Shown here piece after piece: positions 1-6,921 of a DNA stretch of 64,000 bases. The position numbers were made by a program, and so were the translations under genes. Numbering within the stretch: the stretch's first letter is position 1; every line of letters starts with the position of its first letter. This DNA comes from CATOSD01 sp965226695 (GTDB lineage: Bacteria > Chloroflexota > Dehalococcoidia > Lucifugimonadales > CATOSD01): positions 2,356,001 to 2,420,000 of the forward strand of contig OZ245405.1 of assembly GCA_965226695.1 (NCBI GenBank), written 5' to 3'. Under the pieces are notes generated by a model, which did not search any database, had not been told where the DNA came from, and saw nothing but the letters and a program-made list of their open reading frames with translations.

Positions 1-1
1 C

Positions 2-934
2 CGCAACCTCAGCTTCGGCTATCGACGGCGGCGCGCGGACCTCAGCCGCGTGAGGGGGCGCATAGACCTGCTGAGGACGGAACGCCGCCGCCTGCTGCGG
101 CGTGGCCTAGTCGCCTGCTCATTCGACGAGCTGACGGTCGACACGCCCCGCAACCGTTTCGTGAAGGCGGCCCTTGACCTACTGGTGGGCATTGTCAGAG
201 ACCCAGACCTCGCCCATCGCTGTCGGGCGCTGTCGCTGCACATGGAGCGGGCGGGGGTATCGGGCGAGTCCCGAACGAGCCGGCAACGCAGGCCGCCGCC
301 GCTGTCTCGCCTCGGCCGGCTCGACGCCGAAGACCGTAGGATGATCGCCTCGGCCCGCCTCTCGTTCGACCTCGCGCTGCCGACGGAGGAACCAGGCTCG
401 TCCCATCTCGCTACGCCGGACAGGGAAAAGATACGTGGGTGGGAGTTGTTCGAGCGCGCGGTGGGCGGCTTCTACGACGTCGTGCTATCCCCACGCCGTT
501 GGCGCGTCTCGCCCCGAGGTCGCCGGCTGCACTGGCAGGCTGAAGCGAGTTCGCCTGGCATGGATGCGGTCTTGCCGTCAATGTTCACGGACGTAGAGCT
601 GGAACGGCCAGCGGCAGCTCCCGGCCCTCGCCGCATCGTTATCGACACCAAGTTTATGTCGATGCTTACAAGCGGCCATCACCGGAAACGGACGCTAAGT
701 AGCGGGCACATCTACCAGATGTACGCGTACCTGATGTCGCAGGAGCGAGACGACGACCCCGCATCGCTCGACTCCACCGGTGTGTTGCTACACCCATCAG
801 TGGGCGAGAACTTCGACGAGTACGCCCTGATACAGGGTCACGAGATACGCTTCGCCACCGTGGACCTGGCCGCGGACAGCCGGGAAATCAGGCGCCAGCT
901 TCTGTGCATTCCGTATCGAGGATGTTCAGGTTAG
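2..934 (+). CDS. mcrC: McrC-like subunit of a McrBC 5-methylcytosine restriction system (5' end outside window)
   Basis: This is the C-terminal 310 residues of a McrC-type protein. The frame is open from base 2, and the GTG at 50 is internal, so the gene starts outside the window. McrC is the nuclease partner of the GTPase McrB, and the complex cuts DNA carrying modified cytosine. The family signature VRGRIDLL appears near the visible N-terminus, followed by DTPRNRFVKAALDLL. The end shows a PD-(D/E)xK-type core: TDVELERP, then VIDTKF with Asp and Lys near visible residues 215 and 217. McrB normally lies just upstream, which would be beyond the left edge. The following gene is an unrelated helicase with its own promoter. 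The family call is firm; the boundary and the partner are inferred. Confidence 0.85.
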   Translation, partial: RNLSFGYRRRRADLSRVRGRIDLLRTERRRLLRRGLVACSFDELTVDTPRNRFVKAALDLLVGIVRDPDLAHRCRALSLHMERAGVSGESRTSRQRRPPPLSRLGRLDAEDRRMIASARLSFDLALPTEEPGSSHLATPDREKIRGWELFERAVGGFYDVVLSPRRWRVSPRGRRLHWQAEASSPGMDAVLPSMFTDVELERPAAAPGPRRIVIDTKFMSMLTSGHHRKRTLSSGHIYQMYAYLMSQERDDDPASLDSTGVLLHPSVGENFDEYALIQGHEIRFATVDLAADSREIRRQLLCIPYRGCSG

Positions 935-1044
935 GGACTCCACAATTGCCGGGCCGCCGAGCGCTCATTGGAGCCATGCGGCTGTGAGAACGCAGGCGTT
1001 GGGCACTCGCAGGGCAGCCACAACGGCCCGCCCACGCACAGGTG

Positions 1045-1073
1045 TTCAAATGCGGGCCGCCGCTCTCTATAAT
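1045..1073 (+). promoter_or_regulatory. Candidate sigma70-type promoter of the helicase gene
   Basis: TTCAAA at 1045-1050 and a perfect TATAAT at 1068-1073 are separated by 17 bases. Transcription would begin near 1080. That leaves only about 8 bases before the first in-frame TTG (1088) and about 32 before the next (1112), so the promoter bears on the choice of start codon. Confidence 0.55.
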
Positions 1074-1111
1074 GGGCGTGGGGCCGCTTGGCGCGGCCGG
1101 ATGGGGGCCGC

Positions 1112-3409
1112 TTGGACGTCCACTCGTTTCTGACCTATCTGCAATACGTGCCCTGGTACAAGGACCAGCTCGTACACCGCGAGAGCATCCCGTCGCGCGC
1201 GGCTGAGTACGGCGAACTCGACGCGCCCCTGCACCCACGCCTGGCCGAGGCCCTTGCCGCGCAGGGCATCGACGCGCTGTACACCCACCAGGTCGAGGCC
1301 ATCAACCAGATCCGGCGGGGCGAGAACGTCATCGTCGCGACGCCTGCCGCCAGCGGCAAGAGCCTGTGCTACCAGGTGCCGGTGGTCGAGGCCCTGGTCG
1401 AGGACCGCTCCGCCTGTGCACTCTACGTGTTCCCCACCAAGGCGCTGTCGCAGGACCAGAGCGAGTCGCTGGCGTCGCTCACGGCCCGGCTCGGCAGCGC
1501 CCGCCACGCCGTCTATGACGGCGACACCCCGCGACAGGACAGAGGCGCAATCAGGCGAAGCTCCCGCGTGGTCATCACCAACCCCGACATGCTGCACGTG
1601 GGCATCCTCCCAAACCACCGCGCCTGGTACAGGCTGCTCCGGAATCTGCGTTACGTGGTGATAGACGAGGCGCACGTGTTCCGCGGTGTGTTCGGCTCCC
1701 ACTTCGCCAACGTCCTCCGGCGGCTGCGCCGGCTGTGCAGGCGGTTCGGCAGCGACCCGCAGTTCGTCATGTGCTCCGCGACCGTAGCCAACCCGGCAGA
1801 ACACGCTCAGAGGCTCACCGGGCTGCCGTTTCGCGTCGTCAATCGGGACGGCTCGTCATCCGGCGGCAAGGACTTTCTCTTCTGGAACCCGCCGCTGCTG
1901 GACTACGCTGAGGGCAGCCGGCTCAGCACCAACACTGAGACAGCGCGCATCTTCGCCGAACTGCTTCGCCGCCGCGTCCGCACCCTGGCTTTCGTCAAGA
2001 GCCGGCAGCTCGCGGAGTTGGTCTACCTGTACGCCCGACGCCAGCTCGAAGAGACCGATCCCGCCATCGTAGACAGGGTGTCGCCCTATCGCGGCGGCTA
2101 CATGCCGGAGGAACGGCGCCGTATCGAGCGAGAGCTGTACAACGGCCGGCTGCTGGGATTGGCGACTACCAACGCGCTGGAGCTCGGCATCAACGTAGGC
2201 GACCTCGACGCGACGCTTCTCAACGGCTACCCGGGCAGCATCGCCAGCGCCTGGCAGCAGGCGGCGCGCAGCGGCAGGAGCGGCGACCGATCGCTGAGCG
2301 TGCTGGTGGCGCTGGACGACCCGCTCGACCAGTACCTGATGCGTCATCCGGAGGCCTTTTTCGGCCGCTCGCATGAGCGCGCGCTCACCTCGCCCGAGAA
2401 CGAGTACATCCTCAAGCCGCACCTGCTGTGCGCCGCGTACGAGGCCCCCCTGACAATGGCCGACACCGAGTTCTTCGGCCCCGACCTGCTGATGTGCGCC
2501 GCCGAGCTGCAAGAGGACGGGCTGCTGAACGCGGTGGAGGGCCGCTGGCACCTCTCGCCCGAGACCTACTACCCCGCCGAGTCGGTCAACATCCGCTCGG
2601 CGTCTACCAAGACGTACACGCTGGTGGACGACCCGACCGGACTGATACTGGAGACGCTCGACGAGCTGGGCGCCCTGCTTCAGCTACACCCGGGCGGCAT
2701 CTACCTGCACCAGGGAGAGCAATACCTGGTCAAGGCCCTCGACCTGGAGTCCCGCACCGCATACGCATCCAGGGAAGACGCGCCGTACTATACCCAGGCG
2801 CGCGACCTGACGGACACGCGTGTTCTGCGAGTGTTCAAGTGGAAGCGCGCCGGCAACACGCGCGTCTATCTCGGCGAGGTTCGCGTGTCGACCACCGTCG
2901 TCGGCTTCTTGCGAAGGGCGCACATGACGGGCGAGCTGCTGGGCAGCGAGGACGTGGACCTGCCGGCGCAGAGCTACGACACCGTGGCGCTGTGGTTCGA
3001 CGTGCCGGATTGCACTCTGGAGACCATACGCCTGGGCCGGATGCACCTCGCCGGCGGGCTGCACGCCGTGGAGCACGCCGCCATAGGCGTGCTGCCGCTC
3101 TTTGCCATGTGCGACCGCAACGACATCGGCGGCATCACCACTCCGCTCCACCCGGACACCGGCAGACCGCAGGTCTTCATCCACGACGCCCATCCCGGCG
3201 GCGTGGGCATAGCGGAACTGGGCTACGAGCTGATCGAGAAACTATGGGCAACCACGCTGCAGGCCGTCTCCGAGTGCGTGTGCGAGTCGGGATGCCCGGG
3301 CTGCATCCAGTCTCCCAAGTGCGGCAGCAACAACCAGCCGCTGGACAAGGGCGTAGCGGAGCTCATTCTCCGGGACATTACGGCGCCGGCGGGCGGGCCG
3401 CGGCCATAG
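1112..3409 (+). CDS. DEAD/DEAH-box helicase with C-terminal DUF1998 cysteine cluster (MrfA/YprA-like)
   Basis: This is an SF2 helicase of about 765 residues, like Bacillus MrfA (YprA) and its yeast relative Hrq1, which are linked to repair of damaged or crosslinked DNA. The Walker A region reads ATPAASGKS (Lys near residue 83), motif II is DEAH (near 185), motif III is SAT, and the arginine-rich motif VI lies in QQAARSGRSG. The C-terminus carries the cysteine cluster ECVCESGCPGC followed by another Cys, typical of the DUF1998 metal-binding domain. I chose TTG at 1112 over TTG at 1088. A TATAAT box at 1068-1073 leaves almost no leader for 1088, GGATGGGGG precedes 1112, and the family usually begins with a DVxxFL-like stretch, as here. 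A fusion to a nuclease is not seen. Confidence 0.88.
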   Translation: MDVHSFLTYLQYVPWYKDQLVHRESIPSRAAEYGELDAPLHPRLAEALAAQGIDALYTHQVEAINQIRRGENVIVATPAASGKSLCYQVPVVEALVEDRSACALYVFPTKALSQDQSESLASLTARLGSARHAVYDGDTPRQDRGAIRRSSRVVITNPDMLHVGILPNHRAWYRLLRNLRYVVIDEAHVFRGVFGSHFANVLRRLRRLCRRFGSDPQFVMCSATVANPAEHAQRLTGLPFRVVNRDGSSSGGKDFLFWNPPLLDYAEGSRLSTNTETARIFAELLRRRVRTLAFVKSRQLAELVYLYARRQLEETDPAIVDRVSPYRGGYMPEERRRIERELYNGRLLGLATTNALELGINVGDLDATLLNGYPGSIASAWQQAARSGRSGDRSLSVLVALDDPLDQYLMRHPEAFFGRSHERALTSPENEYILKPHLLCAAYEAPLTMADTEFFGPDLLMCAAELQEDGLLNAVEGRWHLSPETYYPAESVNIRSASTKTYTLVDDPTGLILETLDELGALLQLHPGGIYLHQGEQYLVKALDLESRTAYASREDAPYYTQARDLTDTRVLRVFKWKRAGNTRVYLGEVRVSTTVVGFLRRAHMTGELLGSEDVDLPAQSYDTVALWFDVPDCTLETIRLGRMHLAGGLHAVEHAAIGVLPLFAMCDRNDIGGITTPLHPDTGRPQVFIHDAHPGGVGIAELGYELIEKLWATTLQAVSECVCESGCPGCIQSPKCGSNNQPLDKGVAELILRDITAPAGGPRP

Positions 3410-3438
3410 CGGCATCAAAATATGACGGGGTGAAGGAT

Positions 3439-3822
3439 ATGGACACACGCGAGCAGGCGGCAAGGGCGCGAGGAGACGTAAAAGTGTACGTCCACACCGA
3501 GGAGGCCGCGGTGGTGTTCGCCGCGCTGGCGCTTCTCAAATCGGAGTTGCTGCTGGCAGACGAGCACCTGCCCAGCCTGAAGTCCATGGACGCCCGGATG
3601 CGAATCCCGCCCGGGCTGTTCGGCAGCCTGGACGAGGTGATAGACCGCATTTCGGCCCGCCTGATGGCGCAGTGCGAGGCCGATTTCGACGAGCGTGACG
3701 ACGAGGCCGGCGCCCGCACCTTCCACGAGACCCTCCACGAGCGGTGGGAGTGGCACAGCCAGCTAATGGAGCTTATGCAGCTCGTGCTCATGTCCGCCTA
3801 CAGCGCCCACGACGACGGCTGA
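3439..3822 (+). CDS. Small acidic hypothetical protein
   Basis: This is a 127-residue protein that I do not recognise. It begins 29 bases after the helicase stop in the same direction, so it may be co-transcribed with it. The sequence is rich in Glu, Asp and Leu and looks mostly helical. It has a VYVHTEEAAVVFAALALL stretch near the N-terminus and a DDEAGARTFHETLHERWEWH region with several His and Trp residues near the C-terminus. There is no signal peptide or membrane span. I took ATG 3439, which follows GAAGGAT; a GTG at 3430 in the same frame is also possible. Codon use matches its neighbours, which supports a real gene. Confidence 0.6.
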   Translation: MDTREQAARARGDVKVYVHTEEAAVVFAALALLKSELLLADEHLPSLKSMDARMRIPPGLFGSLDEVIDRISARLMAQCEADFDERDDEAGARTFHETLHERWEWHSQLMELMQLVLMSAYSAHDDG

Positions 3823-3864
3823 ATCGCCGTTCCGGTCCGGCCTATCGCCACGGCGCGCTCTCGT

Positions 3865-3893
3865 TTGACAAGCGGCCCACGCTATGCTAACTT
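3865..3893 (+). promoter_or_regulatory. Candidate promoter for the SelW-like selenoprotein gene
   Basis: A perfect TTGACA at 3865-3870 is followed after 17 bases by TAACTT at 3888-3893, with a TGC just before it as in extended -10 promoters. The predicted start of transcription lies about 80 bases upstream of the ATG at 3981. This supports a stand-alone gene rather than the tail of the upstream operon. Confidence 0.55.
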
Positions 3894-3980
3894 CAGCCGC
3901 AGAGGGTCGGCTGCGCCTGCCCATCTCGTGTTGCGGCAGCCTAAAGCGCCCGGCACCAAGTCAATCAAGGAGGCTCTGTC

Positions 3981-4268
3981 ATGGCTGGAGAAGGCAAGTT
4001 CGAGATCGAAATCATCTACTGCGTGCCTTGAGCGCACCTCGGTACGGCGGCCTGGATGGCCTCCGAGTTCTTCGCAGAAGGCGGCAGTGACGTAGCCCTC
4101 AGGCTTACGCCCGGCACCGCGGGAATCCTGCAGGTGTTCGTAGACGGCGACAAGGTCTACGACAAGGCTGAAGAGGACGGTCAGTTCCCGAATCTCCCCA
4201 GGGTGAAGGAGATGAGGGCGCTCGTAAGGCAGAGGCTTGCCGAGCCAGTCCTAGCCGACGACAACTAG
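3981..4268 (+). CDS. SelW/Rdx-family selenoprotein with in-frame UGA (CVPU motif)
   Basis: Read with the UGA at 4029-4031 as selenocysteine, this is a 95-residue thioredoxin-like protein of the SelW/SelT/SelH (Rdx) family. These are small redox proteins with a CxxU or CxxC active site after the first beta strand. The strand FEIEIIYC leads into C-V-P-U at residues 14-17. It is followed by the helix AHLGTAAWMASEFFAEGG, the strand VALRLTPGTAGILQVFVDG, and a final FPNLPRVKEMRALV segment, all in family order. ATG 3981 sits 8 bases after AAGGAGG (3966-3972), one of the best ribosome sites in the window. A conventional caller would report only a 70-residue ORF from ATG 4056, beyond the active site and without a ribosome site. 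A terminator follows at 4320. Sec insertion needs selA/selB/selC/selD elsewhere in the genome, which I cannot see. Confidence 0.85.
4038..4067 (+). promoter_or_regulatory. Candidate bacterial SECIS hairpin downstream of the UGA codon
   Basis: CTCGG (4038-4042) pairs with CCGAG (4063-4067), and inside it GGCC (4049-4052) pairs with GGCC (4058-4061), closing a five-base loop TGGAT. The loop begins 22 bases after the UGA and has G at its second position. This fits the published bacterial SECIS pattern of a small apical loop with an early G, about 16-37 bases from UGA. The internal loop is asymmetric (six bases against one), so folding should be tested. Confidence 0.6.
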
Positions 4269-4563
4269 AACCCAGCAGGCCGGGGTGGCGCGACTCGCGC
4301 TGCCCGCGGTCCGCGAACGAGACCCCGGCCCTTCTTCAGGCCCGGGGTCTTTGTTTTGCCCAAATCGCCAGCCGGTCCAGGCGAAGCGGCACGGGATTGC
4401 GATGCAGCCTCCCGTCATTCCGAGCGCGGCCGAGGAATCCAGCGCCTTCAACCAAACCCCCAGTCGCGCCTTTTATCGCCCCGCTGTTTGGCCTACAATG
4501 CACCGAGCGGCATGCCTCACCCGGAAGCCGCCAGAATCTTGAGACGACCAGAGCGCGAACACA
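4269..4563. other. Intergenic region with terminator and a CATTCCGAG-type element
   Basis: This spacer holds the terminator at 4320-4357. At 4411-4440 it has a CGTCATTCCGAGCG...CGAGGAATCC element that resembles dispersed intergenic repeats of other bacteria, though it is present once here. There is a weak -10-like TACAAT at 4494-4499 ahead of the CoA-transferase. I see no further gene. Confidence 0.5.
4320..4357 (+). terminator. Rho-independent terminator after the selenoprotein gene
   Basis: GACCCCGG-CC pairs with GGCCCGGGGTC across the loop CTTCTTCA, and the stem is followed by TTTGTTTT. It lies about 50 bases after the stop at 4268 and insulates the selenoprotein transcript from the CoA-transferase gene. 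Confidence 0.85.
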
Positions 4564-6912
4564 TTGCCCAGAGCACTCGAAGGCATCACCGTACTCGACC
4601 TCACCGACGGCCCGGCAGGCGCCATCGCGACGATGTTCCTGGCCGACAACGGCGCGCGCGTCATTCACGCCATGCCGGCGGGCGGCGGTGCCACGCGCGC
4701 CGACCCGGCATACCGCATCTGGGACAGGGGCAAGGAGAGCATCTTCCTGGATGTCCAAGCGGACGTGAGCACCTTTCGCAGGATAGCCGCCGACACCGAC
4801 GTGCTCATCGAGAGCTGGGCGCCCTCGTCCGGCATTCACGAGATAGCCGGATACGAGGCGATTGCACCGATCAACCGCCGGCTGGTGCACTGCTCCATCA
4901 CCGCCTACGGCAGGAACGGCCCGCTCAGGGACGAGGCGGCGCACACCGACCTCGTGATGGCGAGGGCGGGGATTCTGGCGAGCCAGCCGTCTTTCGACGG
5001 CGACCCCATCCACGTCGTACACCCTCTGCCTCAGGTAGGGGCCGGCCTGCTCGCCGCTCAGGGCATCGTCGCATCCCTCATAGCGCGCGAGAAGACCGGC
5101 GCCGGCCGCAAGGTCGAGACCTCACTGCTCGCGGGCGCGCTCGTGTACTCGCCCAAAGTGGGCGGCGATTCCTACGCGCCTCGTCCGTATGTCGCCACGC
5201 CATCCGGCGGCTCGCCCTTCTACAGCGTGATGGAGTGTTCGGACGGCAACTGGCTCCATCTCGGCTGCATCCACGCCGGCTTCATCGAGCGCGCGGCGGA
5301 GGCCATGGGCATCGCGGAAGTGGTCGCCCAGCCCAAATATGGGTTCGGGCGCTCACCGGAGACCGAACTGCTGCGGCAAGAGCTGTACGACATAGTAGCC
5401 GACACCGTCCGGGCGAAGACCTACGCCGAATGGGCGGAGGTTTTCGAGAGGGCCGACGTTCCCTACGCCCGCGCCTGCATGGCTGAAGAGGGCATGGAGA
5501 ACGAGCAGGCGCTGCACAACGATATGGTCATCGAGGTCGACGACCCGATATTGGGCCGCGTCACGCAAATGGGCTTGCCCATAAAGCTGTCGCGGACGCC
5601 CGGCAAGGTGTCGCGCGGCGCGCCCGTGCCCGGCGAGCACACCGACGCTGTGCTCACCGAGTTCGCCGCCGAGCCGCAGCCTCCCGCAGGGGTTCCGGTG
5701 TCCGCGGCGCCGCCGCTGCGGGGCGTCCGGGTGCTGGAGCTAACCAACGTATTGGCCGGGCCTACTGCGGGCAAGATGTTGTCCGACCTGGGCGCCGAGG
5801 TAGTCAAGATGGAGTCGCCGGTGGGCGACATATCGCGGTCGGATAGCCTGTCCACCTTCCACTACCTCAACTCCAACAAGCGCTCCATATCGCTGAACGC
5901 GGCCACGCCCAGCGGACGTGAGGCAGCGCAGCGTCTGGCGGCCCGGTCCGACGTGCTGCTCGCCAACATGCGGCCCGGAGCCACCGAACGCCTGGGCCTC
6001 GGCGGCAAAGATCTGGCCTCTCTCAATCCCCGCATCGTCGAGACCCACGTGACCGCATTCGGATGGGATGGGCCGTACGCTCACCGGCCCGGCGTAGACC
6101 CTCTGGCGCAGGCGCTGACAGGCCTGCAGCGCGCGCAGGGGGGCGAGTCTCTGCCTCCCGTATACCTCGCCGCGCTCGCTCCGACGGACTTCACCGCGGG
6201 CGCGATGGGCGCGTTGGGGACGCTGCTGTGTCTATACGCGAGGGAGCGCCACGGCGTGTCGCAGAAGGCCGACACGAACCTGCTAAGCGCCGGCATCTTG
6301 CTGAGCGTGGAGGGCTTCATGCGCTACGAGGGCAAACCGCCCCGCCGCGCCCCCCAGCGGCACCAGCGCGGCCTCGCCGCGCTGCACCGCATATACCGGG
6401 CGCGGGACGGCTGGCTGTACCTGGCGGCGGAGTCAGAGAAGGGCTGGGCGGTGCTGCGCTCGGCGTCCGGTTTGGAGTCACTCGCAGCGGACGAGCGCTT
6501 CGCATCTTCCAGGAGCCGCGCCGAGAATGATGGCCCGCTGTCCGATGCGCTCTCGGAGCTGTTCGCCTCAGAAGACGTCGGTCACTGGCTTGGCCTTCTC
6601 AATGGCACGGCGGCACTCTGCGCCCCCGTCGTAGAGGGCTTCGCGCTGGGATACTTCGAGAGCGAGCAGGCCGCGGCCAACGACATGATCGTCGAGCTGC
6701 AACACCCGACGTTCGGTCTTCTCAAGCTGATGCGCAAAGGGGTAGCGTTCCCGGGCAGCGATGACATTTCCTACCTGCCGACGCCTCTGCTGGGAGAGCA
6801 GGGGGAGGCCGTGCTCCTGGAGAGTGGACTCGCGCCGGCGCGGATCGGCGAGCTCCGCGCCTCGGAGGTGCTGCGGGTCGAGGCTCCACCGTCCCACCGG
6901 GACACCGACTAG
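4564..6912 (+). CDS. CaiB/BaiF (family III) CoA-transferase, two tandem domains in one chain
   Basis: This is a 782-residue protein made of two complete family III CoA-transferase units. The first spans about residues 1-370, beginning LEGITVLDLTDGPAG. The second spans about 376-770, beginning LRGVRVLELTNVLAGP. Family members normally have about 400 residues and form interlocked dimers that move CoA between carboxylic acids through an active-site Asp. Candidate Asp residues are present in both halves: HTDLVMARAG near residue 129 and GVDPLAQAL near 512. The C-half is closer to the family consensus (GADVVK-like GAEVVKMESPVGD); the N-half is more divergent. The start is TTG 4564 with no strong ribosome site. 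The next gene starts 10 bases after the stop. The substrate cannot be read from the sequence. Confidence 0.88.
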   Translation: MPRALEGITVLDLTDGPAGAIATMFLADNGARVIHAMPAGGGATRADPAYRIWDRGKESIFLDVQADVSTFRRIAADTDVLIESWAPSSGIHEIAGYEAIAPINRRLVHCSITAYGRNGPLRDEAAHTDLVMARAGILASQPSFDGDPIHVVHPLPQVGAGLLAAQGIVASLIAREKTGAGRKVETSLLAGALVYSPKVGGDSYAPRPYVATPSGGSPFYSVMECSDGNWLHLGCIHAGFIERAAEAMGIAEVVAQPKYGFGRSPETELLRQELYDIVADTVRAKTYAEWAEVFERADVPYARACMAEEGMENEQALHNDMVIEVDDPILGRVTQMGLPIKLSRTPGKVSRGAPVPGEHTDAVLTEFAAEPQPPAGVPVSAAPPLRGVRVLELTNVLAGPTAGKMLSDLGAEVVKMESPVGDISRSDSLSTFHYLNSNKRSISLNAATPSGREAAQRLAARSDVLLANMRPGATERLGLGGKDLASLNPRIVETHVTAFGWDGPYAHRPGVDPLAQALTGLQRAQGGESLPPVYLAALAPTDFTAGAMGALGTLLCLYARERHGVSQKADTNLLSAGILLSVEGFMRYEGKPPRRAPQRHQRGLAALHRIYRARDGWLYLAAESEKGWAVLRSASGLESLAADERFASSRSRAENDGPLSDALSELFASEDVGHWLGLLNGTAALCAPVVEGFALGYFESEQAAANDMIVELQHPTFGLLKLMRKGVAFPGSDDISYLPTPLLGEQGEAVLLESGLAPARIGELRASEVLRVEAPPSHRDTD

Positions 6913-6921
6913 CCCGCACGC

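Noticed and set aside
2428..3409. Long second frame on the plus strand overlapping the helicase gene
   Set aside because: The part before 3439 is Arg/Pro/Gly-rich shadow sequence; only the end from ATG 3439 (small acidic protein) looks real.
4336..5022. Minus-strand frame over the selenoprotein terminator and CoA-transferase start
   Set aside because: It runs through a clear terminator and is antisense to conserved CoA-transferase sequence.
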